A stretch of 64,000 nt of DNA from JBBSJZ01 sp041751935 (GCA_041751935.1 JBGSIA010000006.1:1-64000); one strand, 5' to 3'; counted from the first letter of the stretch, positions 20,618 to 30,140 are shown. Notes: generated by a model not told the origin, from the sequence alone. Numbers and translations are program-made.

Positions 20618-22471
20618 ATGAACAGAACCTATCTGCTGACCTTGGTGCTATTTGTCGTTCAACTTTCGTGTGCAGTCGCTGAAGACAGGCCCAATATTGT
20701 GCTGATCATCACCGATGACCAAGGATATGGTGACCTTGGACATACGGGCAATCCGATTATCAAGACGCCGTATATCGACCAACTTGCCGCCGAGTCCTCC
20801 AGGCTTACGGACTACCACGTCGCACCGACGTGTTCGCCCACTCGCGCAGCGTTGCTCACTGGCCATTGGACCGACCGCACCGGTGCCTGGCACACAGTCA
20901 ATGGCCGTTCGATGTTGCGCGAGAATGAGGTCACGCTGGGCCAGATGCTTAAGGATGCTGGTTATGCGACGGGAATGTTTGGCAAGTGGCATTTGGGCGA
21001 CAACTTTCCCTATCGTGCCGAAGACCGCGGCTTTACCGAAGTGTATCGTCATGGTGGCGGCGGCGTGGGACAGACGCCTGACCTGTGGGACAACGCGTAT
21101 TTCGACGGTCACTATTTCCACAATAGTCGCGTTGTGCCCGCGGATGGATTTTGCACCGATGTTTTCTTTTCCCAGGCGCAACGCTTCATCCGCGAGTGTG
21201 CCGCCAAGAACCAGCCCTTCCTCGCCTACATCGCGCCCAACGCTCCGCATGGTCCACTGCATGCGCCACAAAAATATCTCGATCTTTATGCGAGCCAGCC
21301 ACCAAGCATTGCGGCGTTCTTCGGCATGATCAGCAACATCGATGAAAACGTGGGTACGACGCGAGCTCTGCTGCGTGAACTCGGCCTTGAAAACGACACG
21401 CTGTTCATCTTCACGACCGATAACGGCACGGCAACTGGGGCAAAGGTTTTCAATGCTGGAATGCGTGGCGCCAAGGGCAGCGAGTATGAGGGTGGCCATC
21501 GCGTGCCGTTTATTGCTCACTGGCCAGAAGGCGGATGGGACAAAGAGTACGTCAACGACACGCTCTGCCATGCAGTGGACATTGTGCCCACGCTGCTCGA
21601 TATCACCGGCGCGAAGCAACCTGCGGATGTGACGCTGGACGGAGTCACGATCCGCCCACTACTCGATCCCGACGGCGATACCGGACACTGGCCACACGAG
21701 CGAATGCTCGTTACGGATTCTCAACGAGTACGTGATCCGATCAAGTGGAAACAGACTGCGGTGATGTCAGGCAGTTGGCGGCTTGTGAACGGCACAGAGC
21801 TTTACAACCTCAAAGACGACCCCGGGCAAGAACGCAATGTCATCGCCCGCAATTCATCACAAGCTGAGAAGATGCGTGCGTTCTACGACAAGTGGTGGTC
21901 GGAACTTGAACCGACGTTTGCACTAACAACCGAGGTTCACGTCGGACATGCGGATCACCCGATGGTGAGTTTGACTGGACACGATTGGATTCAGGAAGCG
22001 TTGCCGCCATGGAACCAGCAGCACATCCGCGAGGCTGATGGTTACGCGCACGCTCCGCAAAAGGCACAGAAGGGCAAGAAGGCTGTACCCGCACCGCCGA
22101 ACCCGCAGCAGTCAGTGCACCGTGGTCACTGGGCTGTGAAAGTGGTCACGACTGGCAACTATCGCATCAGTCTGCGACGTTGGCCGGTCGAAGCTGATGC
22201 GGCGATCACTGACTCGTTGCCTCCGGGCGCGGATGTTCCTGGAGCCACGAAAGCCTACCGATCGAGGCCCGGCACTGCCCTTCCAGTCACCAGCGCTTCG
22301 TTGCGGCTGGACGGCAGCGACATCGAAACTAAACCCGTTCTGCCTAGTGACAAGGATGTTACCTTTACCACACCATTGACCGCCGGCTCGCACCAGCTCG
22401 CGCCCACCTTCGTGGATGATGCGGGCAACGAGATCGGAGCCTATTACGCCATCATTACCAAGTTGCCATGA
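20618..22471 (+). CDS. sulfatase 1, arylsulfatase-like with C-terminal beta extension
   Basis: The product is 617 residues from the ATG at 20618, which opens the signal peptide (TYLLTLVLFVVQLSCAVAE). The in-frame start at 20555 would add 21 residues before it. S1-type sulfatase motifs are NIVLIITDDQGYGDLG, APTCSPTRAALLTGHW (the Cys is the formylglycine site), GKWHLGDN and FTTDNGTATG. Residues after about 500 form an additional domain beginning HRGHWAVKVV. It hydrolyses sulfate esters of carbohydrates or aryl compounds outside the cytoplasm. Its stop overlaps the next start by 4 bp. Confidence 0.92.
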   Translation: MNRTYLLTLVLFVVQLSCAVAEDRPNIVLIITDDQGYGDLGHTGNPIIKTPYIDQLAAESSRLTDYHVAPTCSPTRAALLTGHWTDRTGAWHTVNGRSMLRENEVTLGQMLKDAGYATGMFGKWHLGDNFPYRAEDRGFTEVYRHGGGGVGQTPDLWDNAYFDGHYFHNSRVVPADGFCTDVFFSQAQRFIRECAAKNQPFLAYIAPNAPHGPLHAPQKYLDLYASQPPSIAAFFGMISNIDENVGTTRALLRELGLENDTLFIFTTDNGTATGAKVFNAGMRGAKGSEYEGGHRVPFIAHWPEGGWDKEYVNDTLCHAVDIVPTLLDITGAKQPADVTLDGVTIRPLLDPDGDTGHWPHERMLVTDSQRVRDPIKWKQTAVMSGSWRLVNGTELYNLKDDPGQERNVIARNSSQAEKMRAFYDKWWSELEPTFALTTEVHVGHADHPMVSLTGHDWIQEALPPWNQQHIREADGYAHAPQKAQKGKKAVPAPPNPQQSVHRGHWAVKVVTTGNYRISLRRWPVEADAAITDSLPPGADVPGATKAYRSRPGTALPVTSASLRLDGSDIETKPVLPSDKDVTFTTPLTAGSHQLAPTFVDDAGNEIGAYYAIITKLP

Positions 22472-23967
22472 GATCGATTTTTACTCTGCTTGCGTTGCTC
22501 GTTGTTTGTAGTGGTCAGAACACTGCTGCTGAATCATCACGTCCGAATCTTGTTGTCTGCATCGCGGATGATATCAGTTGGAATGATTTCGGTTGCTATG
22601 GTAGCTCGACGGCTCGCACGCCACACATTGATGCACTTGCGACGAATGGGTTGCGATTCACCGAGGCATACTTAACAGCCAGCAGTTGCAGCCCCAGTCG
22701 GTCGAGTATTATCACGGGGCGCTATCCGCATAATCTTGGTCCGGCGGCCGAGCTGCATCAACCAATCGCCGCGAATATCCCGTGGCTGCCTGCGGTACTC
22801 CGCGAGCATGGATACTACACAGCTGTTGTCGGCAAGAACCATATGACCCGCGAAAGCGCAAAGGTTGGTGCCGAGACTTGGGATCTAATCGACTCGGGAG
22901 TTACGCCGGACAATCACGGTGGAGAGTCAAAATGGGTCCAGGCCATCCAGCAGAGGCCACAGGACAAACCGTTTTTCTTTTGGTTTGCTTCGCTTGATGC
23001 CCATCGAGACTGGGACGCGGACAAGGAATGGGTCGAGTCAAAGTACGGTCCCAAGCATCGACCGCACGATGTTGTCGTCCCGCCATTCTTGGCCGACGAC
23101 ACCGACACGCGTGATGATTTTGCGTCCTACCACAACGAGATCACGCGGTTTGATTACTTCGTCGGCCAAGTCGCCGACGCGCTCGCTGCACAAGGACAAC
23201 TCGACAACACGCTGTTGCTGGTCCTGGCCGACAACGGCCGCCCCTTTCCGCGGGCGAAGACGCGACTGCATGACTCGGGGATGAAGACGGCCCTTGTCGC
23301 GCATTGGCCCACTGGGATCACGAAACGAGGCAGCACCAGCGCGAGCCTTGTCAGTGTCATCGACATCGCGGCGACGCTGTTGGAGTTGGCCGAAGTCAAA
23401 TCACTGCCGCCGAGTGTTCAGGGCTTGAGCTTCTCGCCAATTTTGCGTGACCCGTTGGCCGTCACTCGTCGACACGCTTTTTCTGAACACAATTGGCACG
23501 ACTACGAGGCTCATGGTCGCGCCATTCGAAGCGATGGCTGGCTCTACATCCGCAACGCACGTCCCGCCCTAGCCTGGCAAGGTCCAGCGGATTCCGTGCG
23601 TTCGCCATCGCACCGATCACTCAAGGCGCTTCGGGACGAACACAAACTCACGGCCGCTCAATCCGATGTGTTCACCGCTCCGCGACCCAGCGAAGAGTTG
23701 TACTACACCGCGAACGATCCGGAACAACTTCACAACCTGGCAACCAACCTCGACCACGAGAAAACAAAAATGCGACTCGCCGCATTACTCGATCAATGGA
23801 TTGATGAGACCGGAGACGCTGCTCCTGAGAGCCTCACTCGTGACACGTTCGACCGCGAAACCGGTGCCTCGCTGGTTCGTGGCAAGTCCGCCTCAAAATC
23901 TCCGCGCGGCACGTTTCCCGGCGAGCCCAAGAATGCTACACACGTCAATGCACCTGGGCCACGATAG
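22468..23967 (+). CDS. sulfatase 2, heparan N-sulfatase (sulfamidase)-like
   Basis: The protein is 499 residues with a signal peptide (IFTLLALLVVCSGQNTAA). The key motifs are NLVVCIADDISWNDFGCYG, SSCSPSRSSIITGRYPHN (formylglycine Cys in CSPSR), VVGKNHM and VLADNGRPFPRAKT. The last is typical of the SGSH-like sulfatase subgroup rather than the arylsulfatase A subgroup. It overlaps sulfatase 1 by ATGA and lies 9 bases from sulfatase 3, so the three form an operon. The substrate is presumably a sulfated glycan. The C-terminal tail is Ser/Lys/Pro-rich and probably disordered. Confidence 0.9.
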   Translation: MRSIFTLLALLVVCSGQNTAAESSRPNLVVCIADDISWNDFGCYGSSTARTPHIDALATNGLRFTEAYLTASSCSPSRSSIITGRYPHNLGPAAELHQPIAANIPWLPAVLREHGYYTAVVGKNHMTRESAKVGAETWDLIDSGVTPDNHGGESKWVQAIQQRPQDKPFFFWFASLDAHRDWDADKEWVESKYGPKHRPHDVVVPPFLADDTDTRDDFASYHNEITRFDYFVGQVADALAAQGQLDNTLLLVLADNGRPFPRAKTRLHDSGMKTALVAHWPTGITKRGSTSASLVSVIDIAATLLELAEVKSLPPSVQGLSFSPILRDPLAVTRRHAFSEHNWHDYEAHGRAIRSDGWLYIRNARPALAWQGPADSVRSPSHRSLKALRDEHKLTAAQSDVFTAPRPSEELYYTANDPEQLHNLATNLDHEKTKMRLAALLDQWIDETGDAAPESLTRDTFDRETGASLVRGKSASKSPRGTFPGEPKNATHVNAPGPR

Positions 23968-23976
23968 GAATTCCCA

Positions 23977-25311
23977 ATGAATCGAGTCTTTCCTCTATTC
24001 GTGTTGTTGTGCTGCACGGTCCACGCTGCGGAGCGTCCGAACTTTTTGCTGATCTTCACCGATGACCACGGCTACGGTGATGTATCCACCTATCACGAAT
24101 CAGACGTACGCACACCGCATATCGATCGCATCGCCGCTGAGGGAATGCTGTTCACGACGATGCGCGCCAATTGCACAGTCTGTTCACCGTCGCGAGCTGC
24201 CCTGTTGACCGGTCGTTACGCGGACCGTGTCGGTGTGCCGGGGGTCATTCGTACCAAGCCAGAGGATTCGTGGGGCTACTTTGATCCGCAAGTTCCCACG
24301 ATTGCCGACGAGTTGAAAAAGGTCGGCTACCATACGGCGATCATCGGCAAATGGCATCTCGGACTCGAGCTGCCGAACACGCCGAATGCACGTGGCTTTG
24401 ATTTCTTTCATGGTTTCCTCGGCGACATGATGGACAGTTATACCACGCACCTGCGTCAAGGCCACAACTACATGCGCCGCAATGCGGAGGTCATCGATCC
24501 ACCGGGCCACGCAACCGATCTGTTTTCCGACTGGGCCAGCGACTACTTGAGCGAACGGGCCAAAACACCAGATCAACCGTTCTTTTTGTATCTCGCGTTC
24601 AACGCACCGCATTTTCCGATCGAACCACCAGAAGAATGGCTGGTGAATGTCCGACAGCGGGCACCTCAGCTCGATGAGCTTCGAGCTAAGAATGTCGCCT
24701 TTGTCGAGCACCTTGATAACCGCATCGGCCGTGTGCTGGACGCATTACAACAGACGGGGCTGGACCAGAACACGCTGGTAGTGTTCACCGCGGACAACGG
24801 TGGTTCGCTGCCTCACGCCCAGAACAATGATCCGTGGCGCGACGGCAAACAGAGTCACTACGATGGCGGCTTGAGGGTCCCGTTCATGGCTCGCTGGCCG
24901 AAACACATCGCGCCTGGATCTCGCTGCGATTACGCTGGTTTGAACTTCGATCTGTTCCCCACGTATCTTGAACTTGCCGGCGCGACGCCTTCGCCAGACC
25001 TCGATGCCGTTAGCCTTGTCCCCTTGCTCCATGGCAAGACGATTACCACGCCGCGCGATCTCTACTTTGTCAGACGTGAAGGTGGGCAAGTCTATGGCGG
25101 AAAAAGCTACGAGGCCATCATTCGTGGCGATTGGAAACTGATGCAGAACTCGCCGTACAGCCCTCTGGAACTCTACAACCTCAAGGACGACCCCAAAGAG
25201 CAATACAACCTTGCCGCAATGAATAAGAAAGTCTTTAGCGAACTGGCCACAGCCCTCCGCGCTCACATCCAACGCGGTGGCATAGCTGCATGGCAAAAAC
25301 CGTATGAATAA
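23977..25311 (+). CDS. sulfatase 3, arylsulfatase A-like
   Basis: The protein is 444 residues with a short signal peptide (FPLFVLLCCTVHAA). Motifs are FLLIFTDDHGYGDV, CTVCSPSRAALLTGRYADR (formylglycine Cys), IIGKWHLGLELPN, APHFPIEPPEEW and VVFTADNGGSLPH. The last gene of the sulfatase operon, it starts 9 bases after sulfatase 2. All three sulfatases need formylglycine formation. No FGE or anaerobic sulfatase-maturing enzyme is encoded in this window, so that function must be elsewhere. Differences among the three suggest sequential desulfation of one polymer, which is inference. Confidence 0.92.
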   Translation: MNRVFPLFVLLCCTVHAAERPNFLLIFTDDHGYGDVSTYHESDVRTPHIDRIAAEGMLFTTMRANCTVCSPSRAALLTGRYADRVGVPGVIRTKPEDSWGYFDPQVPTIADELKKVGYHTAIIGKWHLGLELPNTPNARGFDFFHGFLGDMMDSYTTHLRQGHNYMRRNAEVIDPPGHATDLFSDWASDYLSERAKTPDQPFFLYLAFNAPHFPIEPPEEWLVNVRQRAPQLDELRAKNVAFVEHLDNRIGRVLDALQQTGLDQNTLVVFTADNGGSLPHAQNNDPWRDGKQSHYDGGLRVPFMARWPKHIAPGSRCDYAGLNFDLFPTYLELAGATPSPDLDAVSLVPLLHGKTITTPRDLYFVRREGGQVYGGKSYEAIIRGDWKLMQNSPYSPLELYNLKDDPKEQYNLAAMNKKVFSELATALRAHIQRGGIAAWQKPYE

Positions 25312-25379
25312 GCGAGAAACCGAACCGTGTAATAGTCTGTTTGGATACGGAACGGGCGGCAGTCCATTTATCTCGTAAT

Positions 25380-26399
25380 TCACTCAGCGACTGCGCGGCG
25401 GACTTCGTGTTGGTAACCCGGTTTGGTTCCCTTGGAGAGGACAAAACCAGGTCGACTGGCAAACTGAGAATGAACGGCTTGAGCCTTCTTTGCGTCATAC
25501 AGACCGCTATGGGCGTGCAACAGGTATCGCAGAGTGAGTGATGTGTCGCTATCGAGCGTGATGCCCTGTTCCAAATTGACGGCGGCGCCCATCCATCCGT
25601 CTTGCCGGACATGCCAAGGAGTCGGAAAGTGATGGTTGCTTGGATGGTCGTGAAAAGTGATCCCTTCCATAATCACTTGGCGATCCTTTCCTTGGTGCGC
25701 CGCCACCGGACCACTGTAGTCCATCCAACGTGCACGCTTGGCAAAAATATCTTTTTCACCAACTTGACCTTCACTGCTGGAAAGTTGGCCGCCACCGAAG
25801 ATAGCCGAGAGTGACTTTGCAACGCGAACTGCGAGAAATCCAAAGTTCGTTTGTTCTAGCTCCACTTTGCTGGTCGCGGTCGGTACTCGAAATATTGTCT
25901 GAATTTCAAGCGAGTATTCGTTATCTGGCATGGGCACGATTGCGGCCACCAAATCTTGCTGCAGTACTTCGCTGCCGTCTGGGGAAATCCACGCCAGATA
26001 GGAGGCCATGATTGCTTCATCGTCGCCATCCTCGTAAGCGTACCATTGCTTTTGAACGATCGAAGTTCCCTTATTGTTAGCCCAAAAATCCAAGCCATTT
26101 ACTTTGTTGTAGGCAAACCAGATCGATTGGTGATGGTCATGGTCGGGCGCACCCGGATGTCCCATCCGCGTTAACTCGGCTCCCGACGGGCCAACGAATG
26201 GATAGAAAAACGGTCGCGGATAAGTCTCGCCAAAATTCCATTTGAATTTCTCGTCACCTTCAATTCGAAAACTGACCTGATGTTCGGCGATAGGAATCAC
26301 TTCACAGCGATTGATGCCATTGCCCAACGCAACCTGCGGCTCCGCAGCAACAACGATCCCCGACATGGCGATACAGAGCATAAAAAAAACGACTCGCAT
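25380..26399 (-). CDS. PmoA-like (DUF6807) secreted protein
   Basis: The product is 339 residues with a signal peptide (MLCIAMSGIVVAA). The family signature of planctomycete and Bacteroidetes DUF6807/PmoA-like proteins is visible: RPFFYPFVGPSGAELTRMG, PDHDHHQSIWFAYNKVNG, ARWMDYSGPVA, ITFHDHPSNHHFPTPWHVR. The cluster of His and Asp residues suggests a metal or sugar site in a galactose-mutarotase-like beta-sandwich. Despite the name it is unrelated in role to particulate methane monooxygenase. It is often seen among sugar-degradation genes, which fits the neighbouring sulfatases, although it lies on the opposite strand and converges with sulfatase 3. Confidence 0.85.
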   Translation of the reverse strand: MRVVFFMLCIAMSGIVVAAEPQVALGNGINRCEVIPIAEHQVSFRIEGDEKFKWNFGETYPRPFFYPFVGPSGAELTRMGHPGAPDHDHHQSIWFAYNKVNGLDFWANNKGTSIVQKQWYAYEDGDDEAIMASYLAWISPDGSEVLQQDLVAAIVPMPDNEYSLEIQTIFRVPTATSKVELEQTNFGFLAVRVAKSLSAIFGGGQLSSSEGQVGEKDIFAKRARWMDYSGPVAAHQGKDRQVIMEGITFHDHPSNHHFPTPWHVRQDGWMGAAVNLEQGITLDSDTSLTLRYLLHAHSGLYDAKKAQAVHSQFASRPGFVLSKGTKPGYQHEVRRAVAE

Positions 26400-26467
26400 G
26401 GGTCACCTGCGGCGTGAATGAGCTGACAACAACGCTTAACAACGATGACTGAGATTGTAAATCATAA

Positions 26468-27259
26468 TCAGCCGCCGCGTGCGAGAAGAGCGTTGACAAG
26501 TGGTGGAGAGATGCGATCGGCATAGACGAGCGCCTTGCCGCCAAGCGAGAGGATCACTTCACTTCGACGCGCTTGAATCGCAGCCAAGGTTGTTCGCGCG
26601 ACACGTTCGGGAGGCCAGCTTCCCAAGCTGCGGCTAAGCTGGCCAGCCTCCGTTTCAATCAACGAGTCAAAGAACTCACTGCGCGTCGTACTTGGACTGA
26701 CGAGCGTCACTTGAATTCCCAGCGATTTAAATTCGGCTCGCAACGAGTCACTCATTCCGTGCAAAGCGAATTTGCTTGCACAGTACTCACTCTTGTTCGG
26801 CACCGCGCGATGGCCAAGCACACTGCCCATGTTGCACACCACCGCATCTCGGCCTCGTTTGAGGCACGGAAGCAGTTCCCGAATTAACTCTACCGGGGCA
26901 AAGAAGTTGATCTCCATGATTCGACGCATGCGCTCGGGCGTGGCGTCCGCAAACGGTCCAATCGCACCGACGCCAGCGTTGTTAACTAGCAGATCCACCT
27001 CACCATACCGCTGTTCCGAAGCCACATCGATGACCTGGCGACGAACAATCTGCTGAGTGATATCGCCTACGATCGGAATTAGTTTGCCGATCACTCCCCG
27101 CTCGCTAACTTCACCGGCAATCTGGGCGAGCCGATCCTCGCGCCTGGCGACCGCGATCACCGTCGCACCGCGCTGAGTTAACAACAAGGACAATTCGCGT
27201 CCGATCCCGCTACTGGCTCCGGTCACGATAGCGACACTACCCAGGGGTTTCCAGCGCAT
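26468..27259 (-). CDS. short-chain dehydrogenase/reductase
   Basis: The protein is 263 residues with a Rossmann nucleotide site (VTGASSGIG, residues 12-20), NNAG at 93-96 and the catalytic triad Ser146, Tyr159, Lys163 (YCASK). This is a classical SDR, probably NADP-preferring given the Arg residues after the second strand. The C-terminal part (RRSEVILSLGGKALVY) resembles SDRs of unknown substrate. It follows hflX with only 2 bases between the genes on the minus strand, so it is probably cotranscribed. The substrate is not predictable. Confidence 0.92.
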   Translation of the reverse strand: MRWKPLGSVAIVTGASSGIGRELSLLLTQRGATVIAVARREDRLAQIAGEVSERGVIGKLIPIVGDITQQIVRRQVIDVASEQRYGEVDLLVNNAGVGAIGPFADATPERMRRIMEINFFAPVELIRELLPCLKRGRDAVVCNMGSVLGHRAVPNKSEYCASKFALHGMSDSLRAEFKSLGIQVTLVSPSTTRSEFFDSLIETEAGQLSRSLGSWPPERVARTTLAAIQARRSEVILSLGGKALVYADRISPPLVNALLARGG

Positions 27260-27261
27260 GT

Positions 27262-28674
27262 TCAGGCCACTTCGCTAGACGAGTCTAGATTCTCGTTCGT
27301 CAAAAGGTTGGACGTTGAAACGGGTAAACTCACTTCGGCTGGACGCACGGCAACTGCTGATTTGGTTACTATTCCCATCGCGCCAATCGGCATCCGAACA
27401 TGGATTGTGATCGTCGAATCGGTGTACTCGCGTGACAAGACTTCTCCCTTGGATGCCAAGTATGCCAGCAACTTTCCGTCTGCCGGATCGACGTCAACTT
27501 CCAGATCAAGAAACTCACGACCGAGCGCTTCACCGACTGCTTCGACCAACGTTGCTAGTCCTTCGCCAGTTTTTGCGCTGACACGGACTGCGTTCGGGTA
27601 GCGATCGACGATCTTCGCCAATACATCGGCTGACTCAACTTGATCGATTTTGTTGAGCACCAACAGTGCATCCTTTTCGTCGATGTCGAGTTCTTTGAGT
27701 ACACGATAGACTGCCGTAATTTGTTCAAACACAGAAGGACTTGCGGCGTCAGCTATATGCAACAGCAATTCTGCCTGCCGAGTCTCTTCGAGCGTTGACT
27801 TGAAGCTGGCAACCAACGAGTGCGGCAGATCGCGGATGAAACCAACCGTATCACTCAACAAGACTGTTCCCCAGCCTGGGAGCAGCCAGCGTCGTGTCCG
27901 CGTATCGAGAGTCGCAAATAATTTGTCAGCCGCTTCGACCCCTGCCCCAGTGAGAGCGTTCATCAACGTGCTCTTGCCGGCATTGGTGTAGCCAACCAGC
28001 GAGACGGTTGGTGCTTCGTCGCGGGCACGAACTTGGCGTTCACGGCGTTTCTCGACCTTTGTCAACAACTCCTTCAAATCGTGAATCCGTTTTTGAGCCA
28101 AACGGCGGTCGACCTCGAGTTGCTTTTCGCCGGGACCGCGCATCCCCACGCCCATCGACTGGCGTGACAAGTGTGTCCACATTCGTTTCAATCGCGGCAG
28201 GGAGTATTCGAGTTGAGCCAGCTCGACGGCTAATCGCGATTCGTAGGTCCGTGCTCCCGCAGCAAAAATATCCAGAATCAACTCCGTTCGATCCAGCACC
28301 TTGGCATCGATGGCTTTCTCCAAGTTCTTGACTTGAGCCGGATTCAAATCGTTGTCAAAAATGACGACGTCTGCTTCATGCTTTTCAACCATTAAACGGA
28401 GTTCATCCACTTTTCCTTTTCCCAGGTAGGTTGAAGCGCTGGGCGTCGACCGTTTTTGAATCAGTTCATCGACGACTTCGGTGCCCGCAGTGATTGCCAA
28501 TCCGTACAGCTCTTCGAGCGGGTCAGCTTCGACATGCTGGTCGGGCAAAATCAGACGGGCCAAGATGCTGCGTTCGGCACGATCATCTTGAAGCTGCGTT
28601 GGTTCTCGCACGGTTTGTTGGGGTTCCTGTTGAGAGTAAGAAGGAGTTTTCAGTGTAGTTGGTCGGTCACACAA
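27262..28674 (-). CDS. hflX: GTPase HflX
   Basis: The product is 470 residues. The N-terminal HflX domain shows YLGKGKVDELR and the glycine-rich GPGEKQLEVDRR. The G domain has G1 GYTNAGKST, the switch/G3 region DTVGFIRDLPHSLV and G4 NKID. A C-terminal extension of about 70 residues follows. HflX binds the 50S subunit and splits stalled ribosomes under stress. The start is a TTG at 28674; a GTG 21 codons later is an alternative, as the first 30 residues are Gln/Thr-rich and unconserved-looking. It precedes the SDR gene in an operon and is downstream of uvrC. Confidence 0.95.
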   Translation of the reverse strand: MCDRPTTLKTPSYSQQEPQQTVREPTQLQDDRAERSILARLILPDQHVEADPLEELYGLAITAGTEVVDELIQKRSTPSASTYLGKGKVDELRLMVEKHEADVVIFDNDLNPAQVKNLEKAIDAKVLDRTELILDIFAAGARTYESRLAVELAQLEYSLPRLKRMWTHLSRQSMGVGMRGPGEKQLEVDRRLAQKRIHDLKELLTKVEKRRERQVRARDEAPTVSLVGYTNAGKSTLMNALTGAGVEAADKLFATLDTRTRRWLLPGWGTVLLSDTVGFIRDLPHSLVASFKSTLEETRQAELLLHIADAASPSVFEQITAVYRVLKELDIDEKDALLVLNKIDQVESADVLAKIVDRYPNAVRVSAKTGEGLATLVEAVGEALGREFLDLEVDVDPADGKLLAYLASKGEVLSREYTDSTITIHVRMPIGAMGIVTKSAVAVRPAEVSLPVSTSNLLTNENLDSSSEVA

Positions 28675-28676
28675 TG

Positions 28677-28718
28677 CCCAGTTTGCATGGTCCAGCTCGC
28701 ATGGCCCAGCTTGCTTGC
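28677..28718. repeat. three imperfect 14-bp tandem units
   Basis: Units CCCAGTTTGCATGG (28677-28690), TCCAGCTCGCATGG (28691-28704) and CCCAGCTTGCTTGC (28705-28718) lie between uvrC and the TTG start of hflX. They directly precede that start on the minus strand and could affect its translation or mark a replication-slippage site. Confidence 0.75.
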
Positions 28719-28747
28719 ATCACAGACGCCGGTAGCCGACTGCGGGT

Positions 28748-30100
28748 TCAACGTTCGAGCGTCGATTTATTTCTTAGTATATGATGATAGTGTTGAGCAA
28801 AACGGTGCGATTCGTCGCGAACGTACTGCAATAATCGCAGTGCAAACGCCGATCGGCTTAACCGTAGCGGCTCCGAATCACCTGGGCGAAAGATTTCTTC
28901 GTCGCGTTTTGCCAAGGATATCACCGTCGGGGGCGTGATTTGTTGATCGCGAAAGGCTGCCATCGCCGCGTTTAGTTGCCCCTTGCCTCCGTCGATCAGC
29001 AAAATATCCGGAAAAGACTCTTGTTCATCCGACAGCTTGCGAAATCGCCGCGAGACCACTTCGTAAATGCTGCGAAAATCATCGATGCCCTTGACGTCCT
29101 GAATACGAAATCGTCGGTATCCAGGCTTGAACGGCAAACCATCGATAAACTGAACGAGGCTAGCAACGGTCTCACCGCCCCCCAAGTGCGCGATGTCGAC
29201 GCCTTCGATCACACGCGGAAGTTCCTTCAAGTCGAGGACTTTTTTCAGTCCCGCGAGTCCTTTTTTGGGATCAATGTAAAACACTTCCGGTTGTGCATGC
29301 GTGTCCAGTTCACCTCGTTCGTCCAATCGCTCGAGCATGTTCAGTTCATCGCGCAGAATCGCCGCCCGCTCAAAATCGAGTGTTTTACTCGCCACGAGCA
29401 TTTCATCTCGCATTTCTTTCAGCAACCGTTTTTTGCCGCCTTCGAGAAACGTTTGCAAGCGTTTGATATCTCTCCGATAGTCTTCTTTACTAATCCGCAG
29501 GTTGCAAGGCGCCGTGCACTGGTTGATGCTTGCTAACAAACACGGCCGAAACCAACGCCACCGCTCATCGCTTTCGCTGATATCGAGAGAACAAGTACGA
29601 AATTTGAAAATTTTCTGCAGTACCTGGATCGCACCTCGCAGCGCGCCTGCGCTAGGAAAGGGGCCATACAATTTGACGCCCTTGTCCGGCGGCTCACGCG
29701 TGACCTCGACTCGAGGGAACTCTTCTCGCGTGGTGATCATCAAGTAGGGGAATGTCTTGTCGTCTTTTAGGTCGCGGTTATTCTTCGGTTGGATATCCTT
29801 TACCAACCGCGACTCCAGCAACAGCGCGTCGACTTCGCTATCACACGGCATGAAATCGATATCGGCGATATCTCCGATCCAATCTGCGGTGCGTGTGTCT
29901 TCTGCGGCTGCTTTCAAGAAATAGCTGCCCGCTCGACTGCGAAGATTCTTGGCCTTGCCAACGTAGATCACACGACCAGCGACGTCCTTCATCAGGTACA
30001 CGCCGGGTGATTGTGGAAACGATTTCACTTTCGCCGCAGCTTGGTCGAATCCCGCGACAGCAGGTTGCTCAGCACCGAATTCGCTGGGGGATTCACTCAT
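28748..30100 (-). CDS. uvrC: UvrC-type excinuclease subunit, short form
   Basis: The product is 450 residues. A GIY-YIG nuclease domain (GVYLMKDVAGRVIYVGKAKN, about 33-52) is followed by a Cys-containing region (LASINQCTAPCNLRISKEDY), a UVR motif (about 225-255, LDFERAAILRDELNMLERL) and the UvrC RNase H-like domain (EGVDIAHLGGGETVASLV, ILLIDGGKGQLNAA). The C-terminal helix-hairpin-helix pair of E. coli UvrC (about 610 residues) is missing: the protein ends soon after LLQYVRDESHRFA. It still should make both incisions of nucleotide excision repair with UvrA and UvrB. The loss of HhH is a lineage trait or may alter DNA binding. Confidence 0.92.
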   Translation of the reverse strand: MSESPSEFGAEQPAVAGFDQAAAKVKSFPQSPGVYLMKDVAGRVIYVGKAKNLRSRAGSYFLKAAAEDTRTADWIGDIADIDFMPCDSEVDALLLESRLVKDIQPKNNRDLKDDKTFPYLMITTREEFPRVEVTREPPDKGVKLYGPFPSAGALRGAIQVLQKIFKFRTCSLDISESDERWRWFRPCLLASINQCTAPCNLRISKEDYRRDIKRLQTFLEGGKKRLLKEMRDEMLVASKTLDFERAAILRDELNMLERLDERGELDTHAQPEVFYIDPKKGLAGLKKVLDLKELPRVIEGVDIAHLGGGETVASLVQFIDGLPFKPGYRRFRIQDVKGIDDFRSIYEVVSRRFRKLSDEQESFPDILLIDGGKGQLNAAMAAFRDQQITPPTVISLAKRDEEIFRPGDSEPLRLSRSAFALRLLQYVRDESHRFAQHYHHILRNKSTLER

Positions 30101-30140
30101 GAATACTGTATTGTCGCAACTCGCAAATGCGTTGCCTTGA

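Noticed and set aside
20648..21619. 323-codon minus-strand frame opposite sulfatase 1
   Set aside because: It mirrors the codon bias of the sulfatase gene and shows no protein features.
24184..25383. Two minus-strand frames opposite sulfatase 3
   Set aside because: Antisense shadows of a clear sulfatase with intact motifs.
25235..25612. Minus-strand frame between sulfatase 3 and the PmoA-like gene
   Set aside because: It overlaps both ends in other frames and has no protein-like pattern.
28677..28718. CRISPR or phage repeat at the 14-bp tandem units
   Set aside because: Units are short, imperfect and without spacers.
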